Source: Acetobacteraceae bacterium (lineage in GTDB: Bacteria; Pseudomonadota; Alphaproteobacteria; Acetobacterales; Acetobacteraceae). From it: a stretch of DNA of 10,719 bases. Numbering within the stretch: the stretch's first letter is position 1; every line of letters starts with the position of its first letter. This document shows positions 1 to 6,607 of the stretch, one piece after another. A program made the translations under genes and the position numbers. A model generated the notes under the pieces. The model made no database searches, was not told the origin of the DNA, and saw nothing but the letters and a program-made list of their open reading frames with translations. The DNA lies in assembly GCA_003164305.1 (NCBI GenBank), contig PLSZ01000169.1, positions 936-11,654 of the forward strand, written 5' to 3'.

Positions 1-10
1 CTTCATCGTC

Positions 11-107
11 ATCCTCGGGCTCGACCCGAGGATCATTCGCAACACGCACCATGCCCAGGTTTCCACGCAGGGGCGCTTCCACGGATGCTCGGGTCGAGCC
101 CGAGCAT
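11..107. repeat. Pair of inverted REP-like palindromes
   Basis: Two 23-bp palindromic units lie 51 bp apart. Unit 1 (11-33) is ATCCTCGGG, loop CTCGA, then CCCGAGGAT. Unit 2 (85-107) is ATGCTCGGG, loop TCGAG, then CCCGAGCAT. Both have perfect 9-bp stems. Unit 2 read on the other strand has the same loop as unit 1, so the two are inverted copies, and their only two differences form a compensating base-pair change in the stem. This arrangement resembles the REP/BIME pairs of bacterial genomes. Dyads built on CCTCGGG..CCCGAGG are, from general knowledge, common in alphaproteobacteria. No transposase is visible. In-frame ATG codons here (for example at 85) belong to the repeat and are unlikely starts for the downstream gene. 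Confidence 0.75.
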
Positions 108-222
108 GACGGCGGTGGGGCACTTCGACCTCTCCCGGTACTCAATCCTGATGCTTATGGGGCTCGCTGCCCCCAACGAACTGGCGTGGGCCGCCCGAAC
201 CACGGCGATAGGGGACTGGAGG

Positions 223-1710
223 ATGGCTGTAACCGAAGAGGCGGCGACCGACCAGGCCGGCACGGTCGCGTTCCTGACACGGCAAGCCGGCGCCGCGCCC
301 ATGCAGACCCACATCTCCTGGCTTTTTCTCGGCCCTGACATGGTCTGGAAGTTGAAGAAAGCGGTGCGGCTGCCGTTTCTGGACTTCACCAGCCTCGAAG
401 CCCGCCATCATTTCTGCGATCGGGAACTTGCCCTGAACGCGCCCGCCGCCCCCGGTCTTTATCGCGACGTCGTGCCGATCGTCTGCCGAGGCGACGGCAC
501 TCTCGGCTTTGGCGGCGCCGGGGAAATCGTCGATTGGGTCGTTCGCATGGCGCGTGTTCCACCGGACGACTTTCTGGATGTCCGTGCGGCCAGCTCCGGT
601 CTGCCGCCGAGCTTGCTGGATCAGATCGCCGATGCCGTCGCCGCCTGGCACATGTCGTTGCCGCCAGTCCCCGGCGTTCGCCCGGACATGGAGGCGATCA
701 CCCGCGGCAATGTCGCATCGGCGATCGAAGCGGCATTGCCTGACCCCGAGGTCACCGCCTGGCGCGACGCGATGTTGGCCTGGCTGACCGCCCATGCCGC
801 ATGGCGCGCCGCCCGCGCCGCCGCCGGCTTCGTCCGCCGCTGCCATGGCGATCTCCATCTGGGCAATCTGTGTCTCTGGCGCGGCCGGCCGGTGCTGTTC
901 GACGCGCTGGAATTCGACGAGGCGCTGGCGACGATCGACGTCGCCTACGATCTGGCGTTTCTGCTGATGGACCTGGAGCATCGCGTCGATCGGCCCGCCG
1001 CCAACCGGGTGCTGAACCGCTACGTCGCGCGAACCGGCGATGCCGATCTCGCCGGCGGATTGCCGGGGTTTTTGTCGATGCGCGCCATGGTCCGCGCGCA
1101 TGTGGAGGCGCGGTCGGGCCATGCCGATCGCGTCGATACGTATCTGGCCGACGCCGCCCGGTTTCTGAGCCCGCCCGCGCCGATCATGATCGCGATCGGT
1201 GGGTTGCCCGGGACAGGAAAAACGACCGTTGCCCGCGCGGTCGCTCCGCGTCTGGGCGCCGCGCCCGGAGCCCTGGTGCTGCGCAGCGATGAAATCCGGA
1301 AGCGCCAGCACGATGTCGAGCCAGAACGCCGCCTGCCGCCATCCGCCTACACCGAGGAGAAAAGCACCGCGGTCTTCCGCGAACTGGCCAGCCTGGCGAA
1401 CCTCGCGGCGCGCGGCGGCCACGCGGTGATCGCCGATGCGACCTTCATGGACCCCGCCCACCGATCGATGATCGAGACCGCCGCGCGCCAGGCAAACGTT
1501 CCGTTCATAGGCATCTGGCTGACCGCGCCGCGCGATGTTCTGGAACAACGCATCGGCGCGCGAACCGGAGATGCCTCCGACGCGACCGTCGATGTACTGC
1601 GTTCCGCGGCCCGGAATGATCCTGGTCCGGGGGCGTGGCGGGCGATCGATGCCACCGATGCGACGGCCGCGCGTGACGCGGTGCTGGCCCTGGCGAAACG
1701 CAACGCTTAA
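223..1710 (+). CDS. Fused APH-like phosphotransferase and P-loop kinase (COG2187 + COG0645 type)
   Basis: This is a 495-residue cytoplasmic protein with two domains. Residues about 1-300 have the aminoglycoside/choline-kinase-like fold: the Brenner motif HGDLHLGN (208-215) supplies the catalytic Asp210 and Asn215, and FDALEFD (226-232) supplies the metal-binding Asp227. Residues about 320-495 form a small P-loop kinase of the zeta-toxin/gluconate-kinase type, with Walker A GGLPGTGKTT (326-335), RSDEIRKR (354-361) and a DATF motif (405-408). This fusion is a known family of unknown substrate, and resistance to aminoglycosides should not be assumed. The frame is open upstream to 85, but the ATG at 223 is preferred. 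It is preceded directly by GGAGG, the family normally begins shortly before the THISWLFL segment, and the longer version would start inside a palindromic repeat. The GGAGG-to-ATG spacing is unusually tight, so the start is not certain. It probably lies upstream of the stress protein gene in the same transcript. Confidence 0.85.
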   Translation: MAVTEEAATDQAGTVAFLTRQAGAAPMQTHISWLFLGPDMVWKLKKAVRLPFLDFTSLEARHHFCDRELALNAPAAPGLYRDVVPIVCRGDGTLGFGGAGEIVDWVVRMARVPPDDFLDVRAASSGLPPSLLDQIADAVAAWHMSLPPVPGVRPDMEAITRGNVASAIEAALPDPEVTAWRDAMLAWLTAHAAWRAARAAAGFVRRCHGDLHLGNLCLWRGRPVLFDALEFDEALATIDVAYDLAFLLMDLEHRVDRPAANRVLNRYVARTGDADLAGGLPGFLSMRAMVRAHVEARSGHADRVDTYLADAARFLSPPAPIMIAIGGLPGTGKTTVARAVAPRLGAAPGALVLRSDEIRKRQHDVEPERRLPPSAYTEEKSTAVFRELASLANLAARGGHAVIADATFMDPAHRSMIETAARQANVPFIGIWLTAPRDVLEQRIGARTGDASDATVDVLRSAARNDPGPGAWRAIDATDATAARDAVLALAKRNA

Positions 1711-1795
1711 TCCCATATTGTGTTCTGACTCGAACGCAATGCAGAGTTGCACCCAACTCGGGGCCATCCCGAGACACAGGGAAAGGGACCGGACC
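1711..1795 (+). promoter_or_regulatory. Leader of the universal stress gene with two overlapping hairpins
   Basis: Two perfect short stems overlap and so cannot form together. The first is GAGTTG (1744-1749) with CAACTC (1754-1759), 4-nt loop. The second is CTCGGG (1757-1762) with CCCGAG (1768-1773), 5-nt loop. They share CTC at 1757-1759. A purine-rich stretch, GGGAAAGGGA (about 1779-1788), follows and is the likely ribosome-binding site for the ATG at 1796. There is no T-tract, so this is not a standard intrinsic terminator. I saw no FNR/FixK box (TTGAT-N4-ATCAA) and no convincing -35/-10 pair. The hairpins could be an operator, an RNA switch or chance. Confidence 0.35.
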
Positions 1796-2662
1796 ATGGC
1801 CATCCGCAAGATTCTGCTGCCGCTGACCGGCACCGCCGCGGGCGAAGCCGCGCTGACCACCGCGTTGGTGATCGCCAATCAGTGGAAGGCGCATGTCACC
1901 GCGCTGCACGTTCGGGTCGATAGCCGAGACGTGGCGCCGCTCGCCGGCGAAGGCCTGTCGGGCGCGATGATCGAAGAAATGATGTCGGCGACGGAGAAGG
2001 AGAGCAGCGACCGGGCCCATGCCGTGCGATCGATGTTCGAGCGTTTCGTTGCCCGCCAGAACGTCGTTGTCCGCGAGGCCCATCCAGGGTTGGATCACGC
2101 CACCGCCAGTTTCGCCGCCGTGACGGGGCGCGAGGAAGATATCGTCGCGCAACAGGCGCGGCTGGCCGATCTGACCGTCGTGCCGCATCCCGACGCCGGG
2201 GAGGACGTGTCCTCGTCCGACGCGCTGCACGCCGTGCTGTTCGATTCGGGGCGGCCGGTGATGATCGCGCCGCAGAAGCCGGTGGAAACGATCGGCAAAC
2301 GCGTCTGCCTCGCCTGGAACGGCACGGCGGAATCAGCGGAGTCGGCGCTTTCGGCGATACCCTGGATGAAGCAGGCCGAGGCGGTGCGCATCCTCTCGGC
2401 CGATGGCTACCAGCGCCGCGGACCAGGCGCTCCGGAACTTGCCGCGTATCTCGCGCTGCACGGGATCAACGCGGATATCGTGATGTTCCCGTCCATTCGC
2501 AATTCGGTCGGCGCCGGCTTGATGGAGGCCTCGCGTCAGTTCGGCTGCGATCTGCTGTCGATGGGGGCTTATTCGCACTCAAGACTGCGGCAGTTGATTT
2601 TGGGCGGCGTGACAAGGCACGTGCTGGAGACCGCGACGATCCCGGTGATGATGACGCGGTAA
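1796..2662 (+). CDS. Tandem-domain universal stress protein (UspA family)
   Basis: This 288-residue soluble protein has two UspA-like halves. The N-terminal half starts with the typical strand AIRKILLPLTG and runs to about residue 145. The C-terminal half starts near RVCLAWNGTAESAESAL and ends with the nucleotide-binding loop GAYSHSRLRQLILGGVTRHV (257-276) followed by ATIPVMMTR. The loop follows the family pattern G-x2-G-x9-G except that the second glycine is Ser260, which may affect ATP binding. The N-terminal half shows no clear ATP loop. The frame is open upstream from 1535, but that part overlaps the preceding gene. ATG 1796 has a purine-rich ribosome-binding site and begins exactly at the domain. 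Proteins of this type are commonly induced by oxygen limitation or growth arrest; no such regulatory site is visible here. The stop lies 10 bp from the stop of the convergent TadG-like gene. Confidence 0.92.
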   Translation: MAIRKILLPLTGTAAGEAALTTALVIANQWKAHVTALHVRVDSRDVAPLAGEGLSGAMIEEMMSATEKESSDRAHAVRSMFERFVARQNVVVREAHPGLDHATASFAAVTGREEDIVAQQARLADLTVVPHPDAGEDVSSSDALHAVLFDSGRPVMIAPQKPVETIGKRVCLAWNGTAESAESALSAIPWMKQAEAVRILSADGYQRRGPGAPELAAYLALHGINADIVMFPSIRNSVGAGLMEASRQFGCDLLSMGAYSHSRLRQLILGGVTRHVLETATIPVMMTR

Positions 2663-2672
2663 TGGCGCGGCC

Positions 2673-4730
2673 TCACTGCACAAGCGCAACCGTACCGTTG
2701 GGGGCGCCGCCGGCCAGTCCGGAACAACTGGACGCGGCGGCCGATCCGCCGGAGAGGGTGACGGCGGAGCCAATCAGTTCCAGGCATTGCCCGCCCCCGC
2801 CGACCCGGCCGGCGCCGCTGAGCGTGATCGGCGCGATGGGGAAATACAGCGTGCCGGCCAGCGAATTGCCGCTGGCTCCCTCCGAGAAACTGGCTCCCCC
2901 GGCGTTTTTGCTGGCAACCAGCAGACCCTGCAGCGGACCCGACGCGGGCGCCGTGAGCGTGACGTTCGCGTAGCCCGCGGCGACGCTGAACGATCCCGAC
3001 GTGATGATGCTGAGGGCGGTGCCGGTCACGCTGCCGCCGCCTCCGCCGCCGCCAAACGCGACGTTTCCCGCGATCGTCCAGGTGCCGGCGCCAAGCGTCG
3101 CGCTGCCGGCCAGGCTGAACGCCCCGTTCAGGTCATGCGCCGAAGCCGCGCTCAACGTGAGCGTGCTGCCGCCGGCGGTGGAAATGTTTCCAACGCTCTG
3201 GAATGTCCCGCTGGTCATGTCGCCCAAAGTGACCGTGCCGGTGACAGACAGGGCATAGCCGGCGCTCCCGGCGCCGATGTTGAAGCTGTTGGCGGCGCTG
3301 CCCGCGCCCAAGCTGAGCGTGCCGCTGGAGCAGTTGCATATCCCGCCGGCGATCGTGAAGCCGCCGGCGCCGAACACCAGCGACGCGCCGGTGTTGCAAA
3401 CGCTGTAGAAAGAGCCCGAGCAACTCACGGTCCCCTTGCCGATCTGATACGTTCCCGCGCCGAATGTCGTGGTCGAGCCGCCGCCGGTGACGATGCCTCC
3501 CGTGACGTTGTAGGTGCCAGTGCCGAAGCTCGCGCTGGAGCCACCGACGTTGATCGCGCCGCCAATGTTGTAGTTACCGTTGCCGAAGCTCACGGCCGTG
3601 CCGCCGCCGGTGGTGATGCCGCCCATCACGCTGTAGGTGCCGGGTCCGAAGCTGGCGCCGGCGCCGTTCACGTTGATGGTACCGCTGAAGTCGTAGGTGT
3701 TCGTGGCGGAACCACCGGTCGCGAAGCTCAGTGTGATGCCACCGGACAGCGAGATGTTGCCGAAGTGATAGGTTCCGCCTGACGGGCAGGTGACCGTCCA
3801 TGTCGATCCGGCGAAGCTTCCGGAGCAACCGGCGGCGGTCAGCACGCTGCGCGGCGGTTGGCTCGCGCTGTTCGTGTAACCAAAGGCGAGGTCGCTGCCG
3901 ACCGTGACCGTTGGCGCGCCGGGACCGGACGGCCCGGTCAGGCTGGCGACGGCGGTCAAATGGGTGAACGCGGCCGCCACGTCCGCGTTGCTCGCCAGAG
4001 GATCCACCGTGGCGACCTTGACGATATTCACCGCCCCGGTTCCGGCGGGCGGCTGGATGCCACCGCACGGCTGGCTCGGTGCGCCGACGGAGTTGTAGTC
4101 GACCGCTTTGGTGGTGATCGACGTCCCGCACGGCACAGTCACGGTGGTGTTGGAGGCGACCGAGCAGTTGGCGGCGGTCAGCGCGGCGGCGCCGCTGAGC
4201 GTGACCCCGGTGGATTTCGGCAACAGCGAGATGATGCAGGCCGACGGGTTCGGTTTGACCTCGGCATAGGCGGTCGCGGACACCAAAAGTGTCGGGTTGC
4301 TCTGAAAGATCAGCGCCAGATACAGCGGCGACGCCGTCGATGCGATCACCATCACCGCGCTATTCCCATCTCCACTGGGCGAGGCGACCAACGTGGCGGC
4401 GATCGCGCCGGCCGGGAGGCCATTCAGCGTGGCGAGATTGCCGGCGGCCGCGCTCATCGCGATGGCGGAACCGCTGCTGTTGTAAGCGAGCGCCCCAGCA
4501 TAAGCGGCGGCGTCGGCGACGCGCTGATTGGACACTTTCGCGAGATAAGCCGCGCCGAGATCGACGGCGACCGCCGCCATGCCGCCCAGCATGCCGATGA
4601 CGGCGGCCCCGAGCAGCGCGATGCTCGCGGTTCTGCCGCGCCTCAGACCCGCGACGAGATCACGAAACGCCAGTGTCAGACGGATCCCCGGCGAGCGTCC
4701 ATGGGATGTGCCTCGGTCATGCGCGGGCAT
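2673..4730 (-). CDS. TadG-like pilus-associated protein with long Gly/Ser/Thr-rich repetitive region
   Basis: This 685-residue protein begins with a basic segment and one membrane span (about 36-62: ASIALLGAAVIGMLGGMAAV...), followed by QRVADAAAYAGALAY (69-83). That is the signature of the TadE/TadG pseudopilin-like N-terminus of Flp/Tad pilus assembly proteins. The rest should lie outside the inner membrane. From about residue 170 it is rich in Gly, Ser, Thr and Ala, with spaced cysteines (for example 164, 189, 201, 222, 302, 315, 437, 445, 465, 467, 649, 669). It contains short repeats of the form xFGxGxYxxxGGI, as expected of a beta-solenoid or other extended fold. No von Willebrand domain is evident, unlike classic TadG. 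No tadE, tadF or tad ATPase gene lies in this window, so it stands alone here. The ATG at 4730 is preceded by a weak GAGG. Function beyond a surface or envelope role is inferred; it could also be a stand-alone adhesin. Confidence 0.8.
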   Translation of the reverse strand: MPAHDRGTSHGRSPGIRLTLAFRDLVAGLRRGRTASIALLGAAVIGMLGGMAAVAVDLGAAYLAKVSNQRVADAAAYAGALAYNSSGSAIAMSAAAGNLATLNGLPAGAIAATLVASPSGDGNSAVMVIASTASPLYLALIFQSNPTLLVSATAYAEVKPNPSACIISLLPKSTGVTLSGAAALTAANCSVASNTTVTVPCGTSITTKAVDYNSVGAPSQPCGGIQPPAGTGAVNIVKVATVDPLASNADVAAAFTHLTAVASLTGPSGPGAPTVTVGSDLAFGYTNSASQPPRSVLTAAGCSGSFAGSTWTVTCPSGGTYHFGNISLSGGITLSFATGGSATNTYDFSGTINVNGAGASFGPGTYSVMGGITTGGGTAVSFGNGNYNIGGAINVGGSSASFGTGTYNVTGGIVTGGGSTTTFGAGTYQIGKGTVSCSGSFYSVCNTGASLVFGAGGFTIAGGICNCSSGTLSLGAGSAANSFNIGAGSAGYALSVTGTVTLGDMTSGTFQSVGNISTAGGSTLTLSAASAHDLNGAFSLAGSATLGAGTWTIAGNVAFGGGGGGGSVTGTALSIITSGSFSVAAGYANVTLTAPASGPLQGLLVASKNAGGASFSEGASGNSLAGTLYFPIAPITLSGAGRVGGGGQCLELIGSAVTLSGGSAAASSCSGLAGGAPNGTVALVQ
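3432..3656 (-). repeat. Tandem 20-22-residue repeats within the TadG-like gene
   Basis: Residues 359-433 of the encoded protein are about three and a half tandem units: SFGPGTYSVMGGITTGGG, SFGNGNYNIGGAINVGG, SFGTGTYNVTGGIVTGGG and TFGAGTYQIGKG. A weaker copy follows at 452-466 (VFGAGGFTIAGGICN). The core is [ST]FGxGxYxxxGGIxxGG with a period of 20-22 residues, about 60-66 bp at the DNA level. The units differ at many positions, so they are old or selected for structure rather than a fresh DNA duplication. Confidence 0.75.
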
Positions 4731-5027
4731 GGCTGCCTCGGTCCGGTGATTGACGCATCGAATGGCGTGCGTCTCGTCAGTGCCGCGCGGCGATATCTCG
4801 GGCTCCGGCGGATCTCGTGCGGGAAGAAGGCGCCCAAAAGATGAACGAACTGTTAACGCTGCCCGAAACAGGATGGCCGCCCTTGATGCGACTCAACCGT
4901 CACCGCGTCGGCGCCTCCCGTATAAGATGTATTAACATAAAGTAATTCCCTATTAAGATGCATAATTGTTTGACATACAATCATAAGTAGGTTACAAGAC
5001 AGACAGCATTTATTGGAGGCTCCGCGG
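4731..5027. promoter_or_regulatory. Divergent intergenic region with AT-rich promoter block
   Basis: This region separates the minus-strand TadG-like gene from the plus-strand PEP-CTERM gene. Bases 4731-4918 are ordinary GC-rich DNA; a 61-codon open frame there (4750-4935) has no recognisable features. Bases 4920-5012 are sharply AT-rich against the GC-rich surroundings. They contain a direct repeat, TAAGATGTAT (4923-4932) and TAAGATGCAT (4954-4963), with a 31-bp period (about three helical turns). This could be a pair of regulator-binding sites upstream of the promoter at 4970-4998. No sigma-54 -24/-12 pattern, which drives many PEP-CTERM genes in other bacteria, was seen. No clear promoter for the TadG-like gene could be assigned. 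Confidence 0.45.
4970..4998 (+). promoter_or_regulatory. Sigma-70-like promoter of the PEP-CTERM gene
   Basis: A perfect -35 hexamer TTGACA (4970-4975) is followed after 17 bp by TACAAG (4993-4998), a 4-of-6 match to the -10 consensus. Transcription would start near 5005. That leaves a short leader with GGAGG (5015-5019), 8 nt upstream of the ATG at 5028. The spacing and the AT-rich setting support the call; the weak -10 may mean that an activator helps. Confidence 0.55.
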
Positions 5028-5762
5028 ATGCACGTCGCATGGAAGGTTGCTCTGACAGCGGCGGTCGCGCTTAGCGTCGCGGGCCACGCAAGCGCGCAGA
5101 ATTTGCCGCCGCCGGCGTCCGGGCTGCTGGTCCTCGATCTGGCCGGGACGCCAATCTATACAGCCTACACGCCGTACACCGCGTCGTTCGTGGCCTCGAC
5201 CGTCACATCGACGGTCACGTTCGTGTTCCGCCACGACCCCGGCTTCTTCGCCTTCGACGACGTCTCCGTGTTCGACGTCACCACGCCGAGCGCCAACCTG
5301 CTGGCAAACGGCGGTTTCGAGGAAGGCGCGCCAACGGAGTCAGGCGGCGGTGCCCCCGGCTGGACCTATTTCGCGCAGAACGGGATCGGCTTTCTCGGGT
5401 CGGAGAGCGCGACCGGCACGGATCTGCTCACGGCCTACAGCGGCGACTTCTTCTGGGAGGATGGCGCGACCGGCGGCTATGACGGGATCGACCAGACCTT
5501 CGCCACCACGCCCGGCGACACATACAGCATCGGGTTCTTCCTGGCCGAGCTCAACGCGAACAACTTCGTGCCGCCCGGAGACGATTATCAGCAGACCTGC
5601 ACCAACGGCAACGCGGACACCTCGTGCGACGGCATCGACGTGCTCGTGTATGCCGGCGATGGCCTGCCGCCGCAGTACGTCCCCGAGCCGCGCTCGCTGG
5701 CGGTTATGGGCGCGGCCTTGTTTGGTCTGGGCGTGGCGCGGCGGCGGCGGCGGGTTCCTTGA
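5028..5762 (+). CDS. Secreted PEP-CTERM-anchored protein with jelly-roll-like domain
   Basis: This is a 244-residue exported protein. Residues 1-23 are a signal peptide ending ASA|QN. The C-terminus is a textbook PEP-CTERM sorting signal: VPEP (218-221), a hydrophobic stretch (223-236), then RRRRR (238-242). Such signals are recognised by exosortase (EpsH/XrtA type), and the proteins are often linked to exopolysaccharide or biofilm. The core has NLLANGGFEEG (90-100), an aromatic WTYF segment, GIDQTFATTPGDTYSIGFFL (153-172) and GIDVLVYAGDGLP (202-214), typical of a carbohydrate-binding-like beta-sandwich. A segment usually found near the end of such domains, FRHDPGFFAFDDVSV (67-81), comes first here. 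GGAGG at 5015-5019 supports ATG 5028 over the TTG at 5013, which overlaps it. No exosortase gene is in the window. The last 59 bp overlap the convergent hyfI-like gene. Confidence 0.88.
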   Translation: MHVAWKVALTAAVALSVAGHASAQNLPPPASGLLVLDLAGTPIYTAYTPYTASFVASTVTSTVTFVFRHDPGFFAFDDVSVFDVTTPSANLLANGGFEEGAPTESGGGAPGWTYFAQNGIGFLGSESATGTDLLTAYSGDFFWEDGATGGYDGIDQTFATTPGDTYSIGFFLAELNANNFVPPGDDYQQTCTNGNADTSCDGIDVLVYAGDGLPPQYVPEPRSLAVMGAALFGLGVARRRRRVP

Positions 5763-6255
5763 ACAGCGCCAACAGGCCCGCCAGCAGTTGAGCGGGCGAC
5801 GGCGGACAGCCGCGGATCACGAGATCGACCGGCACCACGGCGGACACGCCCCCGACCACCGCGGGGCTCGCCGCGAATATGCCGCCGTCGGCGCCGCAAT
5901 CGCCGACCGCGACCACCCATTTCGGGTCGGGCGTCGCGCGCCAGGTGCGTTCCAGCGCCTCTCGCATGTTGCGCGTTACCGGGCCGGTGACCAGCAGCAC
6001 GTCGGCGTGGCGCGGCGAGGCGACGAAATGGATGCCAAACCGTTCGATGTCGTAAAACGCGTTGTTCAGCGCGTGGATTTCCAGCTCGCAGCCGTTGCAG
6101 GATCCGGCATCGACCTGGCGGATTGACAGACTGTGCCCAAGCCGGCGTTGCGCCGTTTCGTTGAGACTGGCGGCGAGCGCGGCGATGGCCGGATCCGCGG
6201 ACGGGCGCGGCTCGGTCAACGGGCGGCGCAGACCTTCACGTAGAAACCTCAGCAT
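5704..6255 (-). CDS. hyfI: Hydrogenase-4/Ehr small subunit, NuoB-like Fe-S protein
   Basis: This 183-residue protein is related to NuoB of complex I and to the small subunit of group 4 hydrogenases (HyfI/HycG). It carries one [4Fe-4S] cluster next to the large subunit. All four expected cysteines are visible: SCNGCE (Cys53, Cys56), GDCG (Cys120) and GCPPSP (Cys150). It should sit in the peripheral arm on the cytoplasmic side, bound to the HyfG-like subunit. It is the last visible gene of the hyfC-E-F-G-I order and is separated from hyfG by 352 bp holding a large inverted repeat. AAAAGG (6265-6270), 9 nt upstream, is a plausible ribosome-binding site, so it can be translated independently. The tail after residue 165 (rich in Ala, Pro and Arg) is not conserved in the family and is encoded opposite the PEP-CTERM tail. 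The symbol is by homology; a hydrogenase role is unlikely. Confidence 0.85.
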   Translation of the reverse strand: MLRFLREGLRRPLTEPRPSADPAIAALAASLNETAQRRLGHSLSIRQVDAGSCNGCELEIHALNNAFYDIERFGIHFVASPRHADVLLVTGPVTRNMREALERTWRATPDPKWVVAVGDCGADGGIFAASPAVVGGVSAVVPVDLVIRGCPPSPAQLLAGLLALFKEPAAAAAPRPDQTRPRP

Positions 6256-6607
6256 GGCGCGGGGCCTTTTCGCCGGGTGGATTGGTCGGTCGTTGGCGGG
6301 CCGGCCTGGTGCTTCGCCATGTGCCTCGATACGGGGGGTGCAGTGCTCGATTGACGCCGTAAGGTTTTACCACGGAGAACACCGAGGACCACGGAGGGCC
6401 ACGGAGGGACCGGACAACCGGCGGTCCGCGCGACCCGGTTAAGTTTGGTCGATTCTAAGGCATGAGTGGACGCGGTATGCGCCGGCGCGAGGAACCTCCG
6501 TGGTCCTCCGTGGTCCTCGGTGTTCTCCGTGGTAAGAATCTTGCTGACCATCGACGAATCCAGCCGTGCCGGGCTAAATGAACCGTTGTCGATACAAACT
6601 GGAATTT
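6256..6607. other. Non-coding gap between hyfG-like and hyfI-like genes
   Basis: No credible gene is present. Open frames crossing it on either strand owe their reading to the inverted repeat at 6367-6535. In E. coli the ferredoxin-like hyfH lies at this place in the operon; no CxxCxxC ferredoxin motif or remnant was seen here. The stretch 6256-6366 is the leader of hyfI. I found no convincing promoter in it. Confidence 0.6.
6367..6535. repeat. 169-bp inverted repeat with 41-bp arms (CCACGGAGG-type element)
   Basis: The left arm (6367-6407) begins TTACCACGGAGAACACCGAG. The right arm (6495-6535) is its reverse complement with one mismatch in 41 positions (left position 32 is G, the copy has A). 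The arms are built of degenerate 9-10-bp units, ACCACGGAG / AACACCGAG / GACCACGGAG / GGCCACGGAG. The 87-bp spacer includes a smaller stem, GGACCG (6407-6412) with CGGTCC (6422-6427). Elements built on CCACGGAGAACAC-type units recur in many unrelated bacterial genomes, where they give spurious 'TTENTED'-like protein fragments; this is general knowledge, not checked here. In the hyf transcript it would fold into one long hairpin. No target-site duplication or transposase was seen. Confidence 0.85.

Noticed and set aside
223..1160. Aminoglycoside resistance gene
   Set aside because: The fold and the HGDxHxxN motif are shared with many kinases; the fusion to a P-loop kinase marks a different family, with no evidence of drug modification.
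142..1878. 578-codon open frame on the minus strand opposite the kinase fusion gene
   Set aside because: Gly/Arg/Gln/His-rich translation with no domain; a typical shadow of a GC-rich gene whose plus-strand frame has clear catalytic motifs.
3037..3060. Poly-glycine codon run (residues 560-566) as a phase-variable tract
   Set aside because: The tract is a mix of glycine codons rather than a uniform repeat, and slips by whole codons would not shift the frame.
2787..4844. Long plus-strand open frames (2787-3782, 3858-4844) opposite the TadG-like gene
   Set aside because: Ala/Arg/Gly-rich complements of Gly/Ser/Thr codons; no ribosome-binding site or motif.
4750..4935. 61-codon plus-strand frame in the divergent intergenic region
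   Set aside because: No ribosome-binding site, no domain, and it runs into the AT-rich promoter block; left as non-coding.
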